Of a stretch of 64,000 nucleotides of DNA, positions 44,334-54,600 are shown piece by piece. Every line of letters begins with the position of its first letter. The stretch's first letter is position 1. The stretch is from JANQSS01 sp965249735 (GTDB taxonomy: Bacteria; Bacteroidota; Bacteroidia; Chitinophagales; Saprospiraceae), in assembly GCA_965249735.1 (NCBI GenBank), contig CBDFMS010000024.1, positions 1-64,000 on the forward strand. Direction: 5' to 3'. The position numbers were made by a program, and so were the translations under genes. The notes under the pieces are model-generated. The model searched no databases. It saw only the letters and a program-made list of their open reading frames with translations, and had not been told where the DNA came from.

Positions 44334-45647
44334 TTAAATTTCAGTCACGCGCACTTTTTTCTTTTTCAACTTCGTATTATCGACAAGTTTTATGGCTTGC
44401 TTCACTTTCGAAGATGCCACCGCTACAAATGCACAATCTTGTTTAAGTTCGATCACACCTATTTGATCTCGTTTGAGTTTTCCTTGTTTGCAAAAGATCC
44501 CCGTGATATCACCTTTCGAAATTTTATCCCGACGTCCACCAGAAATGAACAAGGTTTTCCAATGTGGGTCTGGAGGATTTAATGCAGGAAGAACTTCTTC
44601 TGTGTCCGGTGTGTCGATGAAGTCGGGTAATTGTTCTTGTTCCCATTGGATGATGTAGGCCGTTCCATCACTATGCATTCTTGCCGTTCTTCCATTTCTG
44701 TGGGTAAATTCATGACTACGCATGGGAAGATGATAATGGATAATAAATTTTATCTCAGGTATATCGATCCCCCGGGCGGCTAAATCGGTGGCCACGATGA
44801 GTCTATGACTTCCATTGCGAAATTTAATTAAAGATCGCTCTCTCTCTTTTTGGTCCATGTCTCCATGGAAACATCCATGATTGATATGATTATCTGTAAG
44901 AAATTGACTTACGCGTTGAATGGAATCTTTAAAATTACAAAATATTATTCCGGGTTGAGTCCCCAGATGACAGAGCAAATTGACCAGCGTATTCAATTTA
45001 TCTTTTGTTGGAGAGATAACCCGTTTAATATTAAGTTTGGATGTGTCGTCTTCCGAATAATTAATATTAATAGGTGATTCATTTAAACCAACGAATTTTG
45101 GAATTTCTACTTCGTTTGTAGCTGATGTTAGTATTCGCTTTTTAATATTGGGAAGCGCTTCGACAATTTCTTGCATTTCTTTTTCAAATCCCACTTCAAG
45201 GGATTTATCAAATTCATCAAAAACCAGATAATTAATATCTTCTGTAGTAAATGTTGATCGTCGTATATGATCCGCCACACGCCCCGGTGTTCCGATTAGT
45301 ATGGCCGGCCGGTGACGCAGGTCCATTTTATCTTTTGATATTGGTCGCCCGCCATAGACAACATTGGTCTTATAACCTGAGCCCATCTCCCGTGTCACCT
45401 GTTCAATTTGAATGGCTAATTCCCTGGAAGGGACAAGAACTAAAGCCTGGACTTCAGCGCACGCAGGATTTAACTCCGCGACAACAGGTAGTAAAAAAGC
45501 AAAGGTTTTGCCGGTGCCTGTGGGGGAGACTAAGACAACATCCGGACTGGAGTGAATAGCCAGTTTGGCTTCTTCCTGCATCGGATTGAGTTGGCTTATA
45601 CCCAACTTGCTTAGAATACTCTTTTGATTTTTGATAGCCCTTGACAT
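44334..45647 (-). CDS. DEAD-box RNA helicase with DbpA-type RNA-binding tail
   Basis: A 437-residue RNA helicase. It has a Q motif (GISQLNPMQ), motif I SPTGTGKT, motif Ia VPSRELA, GTPGR, motif II DEFD in place of DEAD, motif III TSATN, motif V ATDLAARGID and motif VI HRNGRTAR. The last 75 residues (SGGRRDKISKGDITGIFCKQ; AFVAVASSKV) are a DbpA RNA-binding domain, which in E. coli targets 23S rRNA. It probably helps ribosome assembly. The promoter at 45652-45659 places the transcript start at or near the ATG. The cold-shock gene upstream has its own start. Confidence 0.94.
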   Translation of the reverse strand: MSRAIKNQKSILSKLGISQLNPMQEEAKLAIHSSPDVVLVSPTGTGKTFAFLLPVVAELNPACAEVQALVLVPSRELAIQIEQVTREMGSGYKTNVVYGGRPISKDKMDLRHRPAILIGTPGRVADHIRRSTFTTEDINYLVFDEFDKSLEVGFEKEMQEIVEALPNIKKRILTSATNEVEIPKFVGLNESPININYSEDDTSKLNIKRVISPTKDKLNTLVNLLCHLGTQPGIIFCNFKDSIQRVSQFLTDNHINHGCFHGDMDQKERERSLIKFRNGSHRLIVATDLAARGIDIPEIKFIIHYHLPMRSHEFTHRNGRTARMHSDGTAYIIQWEQEQLPDFIDTPDTEEVLPALNPPDPHWKTLFISGGRRDKISKGDITGIFCKQGKLKRDQIGVIELKQDCAFVAVASSKVKQAIKLVDNTKLKKKKVRVTEI

Positions 45648-45651
45648 GACG

Positions 45652-45659
45652 CAAAGGTA
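45652..45659 (-). promoter_or_regulatory. Helicase promoter -7 element, likely leaderless start
   Basis: On the reverse strand the bases are TACCTTTG. The expected transcript start is within a base or two of the ATG at 45647, so a leaderless mRNA is likely. Confidence 0.6.
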
Positions 45660-45747
45660 CAGGCTGGAAACAGATAATTAAATACGAGGTCTGGCCATTC
45701 GTTTTCTACGAATGATGACGTATTCTATTACAACCGGTTAACGGAAA

Positions 45748-46305
45748 TTATTCTTCAGGAGATTTGGATTCTTCTTTTGTAGCATCAGCATCAGCATCAA
45801 CTTCAGGTTCAGCCGGTGGCGCCGGGGGGGCTTCCACAACAGGTTCGGCTACATATAGTCTGACATTGATCGCATTCGCTCCTTTTGGTCCCATCTCGAC
45901 TTCAAAAGTTACTTTATCATTTTCTCGGAGTTGGGTATCGGTGTTGTTGGCATGGACAAAGACACTTTCCTGGGAGTCCAGGTCTGTTATAAAGCCATAT
46001 CCTTTTTCATCATTGAAAAATTTCACCTTGCCGGTGCGAATGGTCTCGATAAATATATCTTCTTTTGGAGGTACACTGATGACAATGTCTTCTAATTTGA
46101 TCTTGATTTTTTTAGCGGGGTCCGGAGGTGTACTGGTGAGGTTGCCGTTCTCATCGACATACATAAGCATATCTTCGAACTTCTTGGTACCCTGTTCAGC
46201 TTTTTCCAGTTTACGCTGCTCACGGCGTTCTAGTTTTTCTTGCTTCTTTTTTCTACGTTTTTTTTCTTTTTCTTTTTTGTTAAACGAATCTTGTGATTTG
46301 GCCAT
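45748..46305 (-). CDS. Cold-shock domain protein with charged N-terminal coil
   Basis: A 185-residue protein. The first 45 residues are almost all Lys, Glu and Arg, a charged helix or coiled coil. The cold-shock domain at about 90-155 has TGKVKFFNDEKGYGFITD (RNP1) and ESVFVHANN (RNP2), so it binds single-stranded nucleic acid. The C-terminal tail is Pro/Glu/Asp-rich. Such fused forms are common in Bacteroidota beside DEAD-box helicases, and the helicase lies next downstream. The promoter appears separate. Confidence 0.93.
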   Translation of the reverse strand: MAKSQDSFNKKEKEKKRRKKKQEKLERREQRKLEKAEQGTKKFEDMLMYVDENGNLTSTPPDPAKKIKIKLEDIVISVPPKEDIFIETIRTGKVKFFNDEKGYGFITDLDSQESVFVHANNTDTQLRENDKVTFEVEMGPKGANAINVRLYVAEPVVEAPPAPPAEPEVDADADATKEESKSPEE

Positions 46306-46522
46306 ATGTGATTTTTTGTAATATAATATCCTTAATTGGATTTAATAAAATAATGGTGAAGGAATCGATATCGAAAGTTTACACCATTCTTATCATAACC
46401 CAGCCAAGAGCGATAAAGTTACTAAAATTACTAAAACTTATAGGGAAATCTGAGAAAGTGGCTTCACTATTTGAAGCGTCTAATGGACATTAATTACTAG
46501 AAAATTGATGTCATTCCCGTTC

Positions 46523-47785
46523 CTAATTGGCTGCAAATGCTTCAGCGGTTTTCCAGACCCGGAACAAATTTTTATAGCAGATTTTCTCTATGTCCTCAGC
46601 TGTATATCCGCGCTTCAATAATTCACTTATGAGATTGGGATATTGGGAGACATCTTTTAATCCCGTTGGCAAGGAATCACCGACACCATCAAAATCAGAG
46701 CCAAAGCCCACGTGATCCACACCTGCCAGGGATACAACAAGGTCAATATGGTTGGCTACCATCTGAACATCTGAAAAGGCTTTGGGATTTTCTTTCTGAA
46801 ATTTTTTCAGGAGCGGTTTAGCAGCTTCATCATCTTCTGATAAGTTGTGGTCCTCAAGCATTTGATTCATTTTTTCCCGTAGTTGGTCACGCTGGTCGGC
46901 CACCCGTTTGTCCAAAAATGTAGAGCCAAAATTGATCATGATCACACCATTATTTTCTTTCATTGCGCGGATCATATCATCATGCATATTTCGTTCAAAT
47001 CCGGGCGTATATTTTCGCGCCGATGAATGCGAAGCGATAACAGGGACCTTGGTCAATCGCATGACCTGGTAAAAGGTGCTATCGGATACATGAGAAATAT
47101 CAACCATGATACCTTGCCGATTCATTTCTTTTACAACTTCTATTCCATATGGACTCAATCCATTCCAGGCCTTATTTGGGTCATAAGATGAATCGCAAAT
47201 AAGATTCTTTTTTGAGTGCGTCAGTGTAATGTAACTGATGCCTCTGTTTTTGAAATAGGCAATATTTTTCAGATCGTCCTCTAAACCTGACCCGTTTTCC
47301 ATTCCCATTGGTAAAGCAATTTTCCCGGCTTTAAAAATGCGTTCAACATCATCTGCCCAATGTGCAATTTCAAATTTTTCAGGATGTTCCTGACAAATTC
47401 CTTCTATCATATTGATTAATGAGTCCGCCAATTTTTTTGAACTGCCCGGGTCATCCTGATATCGGGCCGGAAGAAAAACAGACATAAACGGGGCATCAAG
47501 ACCACCTTCTTTCGAGCGCACATAATCAAAGTCACCCTTTGAAGATTCGATTGGTATTTTCAAAAACTCGCGTTCGAATCTGAAATTAATTACACGCAGG
47601 CGATATGGTAAATCGACATGTCCGTCAGTAATGATATACGTATGTGCTAAGGTATTGGCATAGGCATCTCGAGCTTCATTATCGGTCAGATAATTTGCCG
47701 GAGGCGATACTTGTGAAGTCTTGCAGCTTAGTAATCCTGCAATAAGAATGAAACACCACAGATGAAATGATTTCATACGCTTCAA
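46523..47785 (-). CDS. Membrane dipeptidase (peptidase M19) lipoprotein
   Basis: A 420-residue renal-dipeptidase-like zinc enzyme. The signal ends in LLSC (Cys21), so it is a lipoprotein. The metal ligands are DGHVDLP (54-60), MENGSGL with the bridging Glu, DISHVSD, ASHSSARK and GSDFDGVG. The C-terminal ELLKRGYTAEDIEKICYKNL is the family ending. It hydrolyses dipeptides outside the cytoplasmic membrane. It is convergent to nothing close, and the gap upstream is 330 bases. Confidence 0.95.
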   Translation of the reverse strand: MKRMKSFHLWCFILIAGLLSCKTSQVSPPANYLTDNEARDAYANTLAHTYIITDGHVDLPYRLRVINFRFEREFLKIPIESSKGDFDYVRSKEGGLDAPFMSVFLPARYQDDPGSSKKLADSLINMIEGICQEHPEKFEIAHWADDVERIFKAGKIALPMGMENGSGLEDDLKNIAYFKNRGISYITLTHSKKNLICDSSYDPNKAWNGLSPYGIEVVKEMNRQGIMVDISHVSDSTFYQVMRLTKVPVIASHSSARKYTPGFERNMHDDMIRAMKENNGVIMINFGSTFLDKRVADQRDQLREKMNQMLEDHNLSEDDEAAKPLLKKFQKENPKAFSDVQMVANHIDLVVSLAGVDHVGFGSDFDGVGDSLPTGLKDVSQYPNLISELLKRGYTAEDIEKICYKNLFRVWKTAEAFAAN

Positions 47786-48119
47786 TGCTCTTTTTTCAAT
47801 TGGAATGTGTGAAGATACAGTTTTGTGCCAGTCAACTTTGACTCTTGAGAATGAGCAATAGAATAAGTGGTTTTCGAATAGTTTAACTCAGCTTCTTTTT
47901 ATCAATGCGTGGAATGATCGCATTTTGTACTTCCACGCGATCCATTCAGACACGAAGTCGAATCTCAATCCCAGTTTCTTGTTGTAGACATGGAATATTA
48001 TTGTGCCCTTCCAGGCCGCTGTCAAGAATCATGGTCAACCGATAGAATGATGTTAATCAATCTTTTACATTTCAAAATGGGCTAACTTTTTCGTCAAATA
48101 TTAACGCAAAAATAATTCT
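47786..48119. other. Intergenic region between dipeptidase and multicopper oxidase
   Basis: Promoters for two divergent genes should lie here, but no exact TAnnTTTG was found. No gene, RNA or repeat is recognised. Confidence 0.5.
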
Positions 48120-51100
48120 ATGCTACACACCCGAAACATCAGAATAGCAATTCTGTACGCCCTCTTCCTTTTGACGATTAATTGCCAGGCTAACATTGTG
48201 GACGTCTATGTCTACAACACGGAATTTAGTATCAATCCGGCAGGGTTTCCTGTAGTGGCAGCAACCATCGTTGAAGGGGATACAATTCGCTGGGTATGGG
48301 CGCAAGGAGGTCATACGACAACTGCCGTTACCGGAAGTTCTGAGCAATGGGATCAACCCATAAATTCTTCCAATACGGAGTACATGCGGCAATTCAATAC
48401 AACAGGCGTATTTTGGTATTACTGTATTCCTCATGGTACGGATAATGGAGACGGTACCGCCAGCGGTATGGCCAGTACCATTACCGTACTCGCTGCCGGC
48501 TCAGGTGCCTGTTGTCTGCCCAATGGTATGTGTATTACCACAGATGAGGGTGATTGTATTGCTCAAAGTGGATCATTTTCCGGTGTCGGTACATCATGCG
48601 ATACGACATACTGTGAGATATCCCTGGAATTGGAGGCAACCCAGGACAATATTCTATATGAAGACGTTTCAGGAAGTGTCAGCAACGGAATGGGTAAATA
48701 TTTATACAGTGGTAATGGTAGTATTGGAAAACGTAGAAGTGTCATGAAATTTGACCTGAGTGGTATTCCTGAAGACGCTGAAATAACGGAGGCAGAACTT
48801 AAATTATACTGTAATTCTTCCGCCGGAAGTGCCTATCCTGTAACTGTACAAAAACTGCTTCAGGATTGGGGAGAAGGGGCTTCAGATGCAAACGGGAATG
48901 AAGGATCGGGTGCATCGGCTACCTCTGGTGACGCCACCTGGCTTCATACGTTTTACGACACAGCTATGTGGACTGTAGCCGGAGGGACCTACTCATCTGC
49001 CATCAGTGCCGTGACCCAAGTCGATGCGGCAAGTGTTGATTTCTCCTGGGATTCTACTCAAATGATCAATGATATCCTAAGTTGGATAGATGATCCGGAT
49101 CAAAATTTTGGATGGATCGTTCGTGGAGATGAGAATTCCGTCGACAACACCAAGCGGTTTTCGAGTCTTCAGGCTAGTGTAGCCGCAGAGCATCCGCGAC
49201 TTTCGATCGAATTTGTGGTAGCACCCACAGGTGCATGCTATATGCCCGATGGTTCATGTGAAGAACTTACCGGAACACAATGTGGAGACGCAGGTGGAGA
49301 TTATCAAGGTGATGGTACCGAATGCGTTGACGTCTCTTGCGAGATACCTTTAACACCCTACCTTGATGCGCTGCCATTACCGGGCGTTGCAGTCCCGGAG
49401 TCTGGAACAGCAGGTGGTCGTGCGCACTATCGTATGACCATGAATGAGGTTTTTCAAAAGCTGCACAATGAGCTTCCACCTACGCGTGTTTGGGGATACA
49501 ATGGTGGCTATCCCGGGCCGACAATTGAAGCCCGCCGCGATTCACTGGTAACTGTTCAATGGGTGAATGATATCCGGGTGTTTGAAACCCAGCAATTGCG
49601 CACAGAACATGTCCTTGCCGTGGATACCTGCCTGCACGGACCAAATATGTCGGGTGTAGTGCCGGTCACCGTTACCCACTTGCACGGAGGAAAGGTGCCC
49701 CAGGGAAGTGACGGATACCCTGAAGCTGTATTCCCACCCGGGGATTCATCAGGGATCTATTACTATCCAAATATCCAGCCTGCCGGAATCTTATGGTATC
49801 ACGATCATGCCTTAGGCATCACCAGATTAAATGTTATGATGGGACTTGCCGGATATTATCTGCTCCGCGATGAAAATGAAGATTCCCTGGGCCTTCCTTC
49901 AGGTGAATACGAAGTTCCACTTGCCATCCAGGATAAGTCGTTCAATGCAGATGGATCGATAAAGTATCCTGTTGAATTTGAGGATCATTTTTTTGGTGAT
50001 AAAATTCTTGTCAATGGCAAGGTTTGGCCTTATTTGAATGTGAAACAAGGACAATACCGATTCCGCATGCTCAATGGAAGTAATTCGAGAGCATACACGA
50101 TTAGCTTATCCAATAATGCACCCATGACGCAAATTGGTGTCGAATTGGGATTAATGGAAACACCGGTAGTACTGGACTCCATAACTATGCTACCTGGCGA
50201 ACGGGCAGATATTATTATCGATTTTTCTTCCTATCCCTCGGGCACCGAAATTATTCTAACAAATAGTGCACCGGCCCCATTTCCTGGATTTGCAGGAGTA
50301 GGCGTGATACCAAACATCATGAAATTCATCGTCCAGGATGAAGCCGGATTTACAATGACCATTCCTGATACGCTGGCAGAAGTGGAAGTATTGGATAGTG
50401 TTGATGCTGTAGAAGAAAGACTCTTTGAACTCGTGCTGGGGACCGGACCACCTTGCGATGGTCCATCACATTCGGCATGGACGATTAATGGATTGTTGTG
50501 GGATACGATTACAAAATTTCCGGTTTTTGGAACAACCGAAATCTGGACCTGGCACAATCAATCGGGCATCAGTCACCCGATGCATATGCACCTCATTTCA
50601 TTTCAGGTACTGGATCGCCAGGCACTCGACGGGGTTACCGGCCTACCGGTAGGACCGCTCATTCCACCTGGACCACATGAACGAGGATGGAAAGACACAG
50701 CGAATAGTCCTCCCGGTTTCAGAACCCGCGTCATCACCCGTTTTGGAGGATTCACCGGCAAGTTTAGTTATCACTGTCACATATTGGAACATGAAGACCA
50801 TGAAATGATGCGGCAGTTTGAGGTACGACCGTATACGCTGGTTACGAATACAAATCCATCCGGTGTCGGATCATTTTCTTTTGCCCTGGATTGTGCTCTA
50901 GATGGCGATACCATTTTGTTTGCAGAAAATATAGCCGGTGATACGATAAGCTTGTCAGATACGATCAGTCTTTCCAAAGACCTGCTCATTTGGAATACCC
51001 ACATGGATCAGATCTTCATCAATGGAAGCGGAATTGACCATCTTTTCACCGTCTCTGCTGGAACAGAAATTACCATGAGGAATCTATCACTCATTTCAGG

Positions 51101-51581
51101 TAATGGAGATTCCGGAAGGTCAATGATCAACTATGGAGATTTGACATTGGAGAACATCGATATTAATGATAATAATATGCCGCCGGACACAGCCGCAGAA
51201 TTTATTAATGCCGGTAATTTAACCATATTGGGAGATGTTCAGTTTTTATGCCCAACAGCTGATTCCGTTCCATCACATCTATTTGTAAGGAATGACAGTG
51301 GATCAATTCTTGTTCCATCAGGAGCACACCTTCACATTGATATGAATCTTGAAAATGTTAACGGTGGCGATATTAAAAATGATGGAGTCATAGAAATAAC
51401 GGGAGAATATTTTAATGAAACCGGAGCAACGCTTTCAAGCACACTCTCTTCTGTTTTAACCATAAAAGGGAATCAAATTAATATCCCATTTAATTCCAAT
51501 AGTAGTAGGAATAATCCGTCCAATTCAGATAATATAAATAAAACGTATAATAATTGGAGTGATGAAAAAGAAGGACAATAA
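48120..51581 (+). CDS. Composite secreted multicopper oxidase
   Basis: A 1,153-residue exported protein. After the signal peptide comes a plastocyanin-like cupredoxin (GGHTTT; FWYYCIPHG), then a Cys-rich GACCLPNGMC unit, a DNRLRE domain (about 200-365), a second unit (GACYMPDGSC) and a three-domain laccase/CotA-type oxidase from about 385. Copper ligands are complete: HLH at 520-522, HDH at 561-563, HPMHMH at 819-824, and HCH at 885-887 with H891 and M896. The last 240 residues form a beta-helix-like region beginning GVGSFSFALDCALDGDTILF. It ends in polar repeats (NNWSDEKEGQ) with no T9SS tail. It likely oxidises phenols, metals or bilirubin-like substrates outside the cell. Confidence 0.9.
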   Translation: MLHTRNIRIAILYALFLLTINCQANIVDVYVYNTEFSINPAGFPVVAATIVEGDTIRWVWAQGGHTTTAVTGSSEQWDQPINSSNTEYMRQFNTTGVFWYYCIPHGTDNGDGTASGMASTITVLAAGSGACCLPNGMCITTDEGDCIAQSGSFSGVGTSCDTTYCEISLELEATQDNILYEDVSGSVSNGMGKYLYSGNGSIGKRRSVMKFDLSGIPEDAEITEAELKLYCNSSAGSAYPVTVQKLLQDWGEGASDANGNEGSGASATSGDATWLHTFYDTAMWTVAGGTYSSAISAVTQVDAASVDFSWDSTQMINDILSWIDDPDQNFGWIVRGDENSVDNTKRFSSLQASVAAEHPRLSIEFVVAPTGACYMPDGSCEELTGTQCGDAGGDYQGDGTECVDVSCEIPLTPYLDALPLPGVAVPESGTAGGRAHYRMTMNEVFQKLHNELPPTRVWGYNGGYPGPTIEARRDSLVTVQWVNDIRVFETQQLRTEHVLAVDTCLHGPNMSGVVPVTVTHLHGGKVPQGSDGYPEAVFPPGDSSGIYYYPNIQPAGILWYHDHALGITRLNVMMGLAGYYLLRDENEDSLGLPSGEYEVPLAIQDKSFNADGSIKYPVEFEDHFFGDKILVNGKVWPYLNVKQGQYRFRMLNGSNSRAYTISLSNNAPMTQIGVELGLMETPVVLDSITMLPGERADIIIDFSSYPSGTEIILTNSAPAPFPGFAGVGVIPNIMKFIVQDEAGFTMTIPDTLAEVEVLDSVDAVEERLFELVLGTGPPCDGPSHSAWTINGLLWDTITKFPVFGTTEIWTWHNQSGISHPMHMHLISFQVLDRQALDGVTGLPVGPLIPPGPHERGWKDTANSPPGFRTRVITRFGGFTGKFSYHCHILEHEDHEMMRQFEVRPYTLVTNTNPSGVGSFSFALDCALDGDTILFAENIAGDTISLSDTISLSKDLLIWNTHMDQIFINGSGIDHLFTVSAGTEITMRNLSLISGNGDSGRSMINYGDLTLENIDINDNNMPPDTAAEFINAGNLTILGDVQFLCPTADSVPSHLFVRNDSGSILVPSGAHLHIDMNLENVNGGDIKNDGVIEITGEYFNETGATLSSTLSSVLTIKGNQINIPFNSNSSRNNPSNSDNINKTYNNWSDEKEGQ

Positions 51582-51622
51582 GTAATTATTGTTTAATCGA
51601 TAATAAAAGACAAATTAATAGT

Positions 51623-51662
51623 GGTGCTCTCTAATTGACGTTGTCGTCTTTTAGAGAGCACC
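51623..51662. terminator. Convergent terminator hairpin
   Basis: GGTGCTCTCTAA and TTAGAGAGCACC make a perfect 12-bp stem with a 16-base loop between the convergent oxidase and metallophosphatase genes. The copy at 57551-57594 differs at only a few bases. Confidence 0.85.
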
Positions 51663-51673
51663 ATAAAACATCT

Positions 51674-54600
51674 TTATTTCGTAATGATAAGTCGTTGAGT
51701 TTTCAAATGAGCTCCTTTCACTTGAATATTTAGTAGATAAACACCGTTGTTTAGTTTGTCAAGTGGAACTTCAACGAGAGCTGCATGGTCAACATCAAAG
51801 TAATAACGCGTAATAGGAACACCCTGAATATTGTAGACCAAAAGCGAACCCCCTTCACCCATGAATTGACTTAAATCCATATATAAGTTATTTGAAGCCG
51901 GATTAGGATAGACTAATACCTCACGAGTATCCGTATTTACTGGAGCCTTTTCTTCGTCAGTTACAACATTGACCGGATCCAAAGGAGTCTCATCAACAAT
52001 AGCCGGATCTATAGATTCCCCCCGTGCTGGATTTGGACATCCCGTTATCACAATATCGTCTATGAATATCTTATCACCATTGCCGGACGCATCACATCGG
52101 AGTCTCAAACGCGTATTACTTGTAAAGCTGCTGGTAATATCGACGGATTCGTCGTATCTGGTTTTATTGTCAAAGTCTGTATCCCTCACCCATGATTGGA
52201 CAACAGAATAACTGGAACCACCGTCAGTTGATAATTCGAGCATAAAATCTTCGTTGACTTCCATGCTAACCGGATAAAATGAAAACTCAAATTTAATTGT
52301 GGAGTAATTCGAAAGATCAAGGACATCGCTGATCATAGATGATGAATTACCGGAATTATCCCGAATTCGTATACTATAACTACCCGTGTTGGGATATCGA
52401 CTTCTTCTGGAACAGTCACTTCCACCATCATTCCAATTTCCAAAGTTGGATTCAAATCCGTCGGAAATGATTATCGGACAATCATCACATCCGGGTGATG
52501 CATCAGGGTTACATGGGTCATTGTCATCTGGATCCGCACCTGTACAATAACCATCATTGTCATTGTCTACATACGTTCCTATGCAAGTACAATTCGCATC
52601 GTACAGGTCATTAATCGTACAGGAATCCAAATCATCGCAGGCCGTACCCATCAAGCTATCGACTTGACCAGGACATTGATCTTCTGTGTCACATACACCA
52701 TCATTGTCAGTGTCAGCATATGTTCCTACGCAATTACAATTAATATCAACGATGTCATTGGTTGTGCATGTGTCGCCATCGTTGCAGGAAGTTCCGGGAA
52801 AGCAGACCTCGTTGCAATATTGAATAACCACGTCGTCGAAATATACCTGGTCATCATTTCCGGATGCATCACATCGTATTCTCAATCTCGAATTACTCGT
52901 GAAGGGATGGATAATGCTGACGGTATCATAATAACGGATTCCATTCTGGAATTCGAAACCACAATCCCATTCTTGATAGATTGAATAAGAAGACCCGCCA
53001 TCAGTTGATATTTCGAGAAAAAAATCCTCATTAAGTTCTAAACCTATTGGCAAATATGAGAACGACAGAATAACTTCCTCTTCGTTTGATAAATCCAAAT
53101 CACCAGTAAAGAAGGAAGATGTATAAAGGGAGTTGTCCTGAATTCGGATACTATAAGTACCACTATTTGGGTTGGAAGCTGTTCGATAGCAATCGCTACC
53201 ACCGTCAATCCAGATTCCCCAACCTGATTCAAAACTTTCAGAATTGAAAACCATGCATGGAAGACAAGCCTGCGAATTCGTATCCGGATCACATGGATTC
53301 AGGTCATCCGGATCATCACCAACACAATAACCATCTCCATCTTGATCTACATATGTTCCAGCACACTGACAATTGTTGTCATATACATCTCCGGTTGTGC
53401 ATGTATCTGAGTCGTTACATGCCGTTCCGATTAAATTATCATTGAGTCCCGGGCATAAATCACAGCCGTCAGGAACACCGTCACTATCTGCATCAGCGGT
53501 ATCATCGCTACCAGGACAGAGGTCACAACCATCGGGAGTACCGTCTGAATCGGTGTCTACTGTGTCATCGCTACCAGGACAGAGGTCACAACCATCCGGT
53601 GTGCCATCTGAGTCGGTGTCTACTGTGTCATCACTTCCCGGACATATATCGCAGCCATCAGGAATGCCGTCACTATCTGCATCAGCTGTATCATCGCTAC
53701 CAGGACAGAGGTCACAACCATCAGGAACGCCGTCGCTATCACCATCGAGTGCATCATCAAATCCCGGGCATAAATCGCAGCCGTCAGGAACGCCGTCACT
53801 ATCACCATCGAGCGCATCATCAAATCCCGGACAGATGTCACAACCATTCGGAACACCATCTGAGTCGGTGTCTACCGTGTCATCAAATCCCGGGCAGATA
53901 TCGCAGCCATCAGGAACGCCGTCACTATCACCATCGAGCGCATCATCAAATCCAGGACATAAATCACAGCCATCGGGAACGCCGTCACTATCACCATCGA
54001 GTGCATCATCAAATCCCGGGCAGATATCGCAGCCATCAGGAACGCTATCACTATCTGCATCAGCCGTATCATCAAAACCCGGACAGATGTCACAACCATC
54101 AGGAACGCCGTCACTATCTGCATCAGCCGTATCATCAAATCCAGGACATAAGTCGGAAGCATCACAAACGCCATCACTGTCCGTGTCCTGGAATGTTCCG
54201 ACACAATTACAGCTAACATCAAAAGTATCCGCGACGGTGCATGAATCCAGGTCATCACAGGCAGCGCCAGGCGTACAGTTTAATGGCTTGATGATTGAAA
54301 AATAATCTTCTACCGCTCCGGTCTCTCGTAAGAATTTTACATTCATTGTGTCATTACTTATTTCAAGGACGCAAGACCCTAATTGTTTCACTGAATAATA
54401 CATGGCTTCATGATCTAAAGGTCCACTACCAGTGATTTTTCCCGCTGAACCTGTGGTAATATATACAGCACCATCACCTTCGTCCGGTCCGGTTATCACT
54501 TTCTCGTAAGCACCATCGCCATCGACTTTTCCATCACCATCACCATTTGTACCAACAGTATGCGTCACAGAATTAAACGAGGTAGAATTTCCGTAGTGCC

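Noticed and set aside
45764..46321. 185-codon forward frame over the cold-shock gene
   Set aside because: Antisense shadow; the reverse strand has clear RNP1 and RNP2 motifs.
53373..54305. 310-codon forward frame rich in SQPSGTPS
   Set aside because: Antisense shadow of the 11-unit thrombospondin array.
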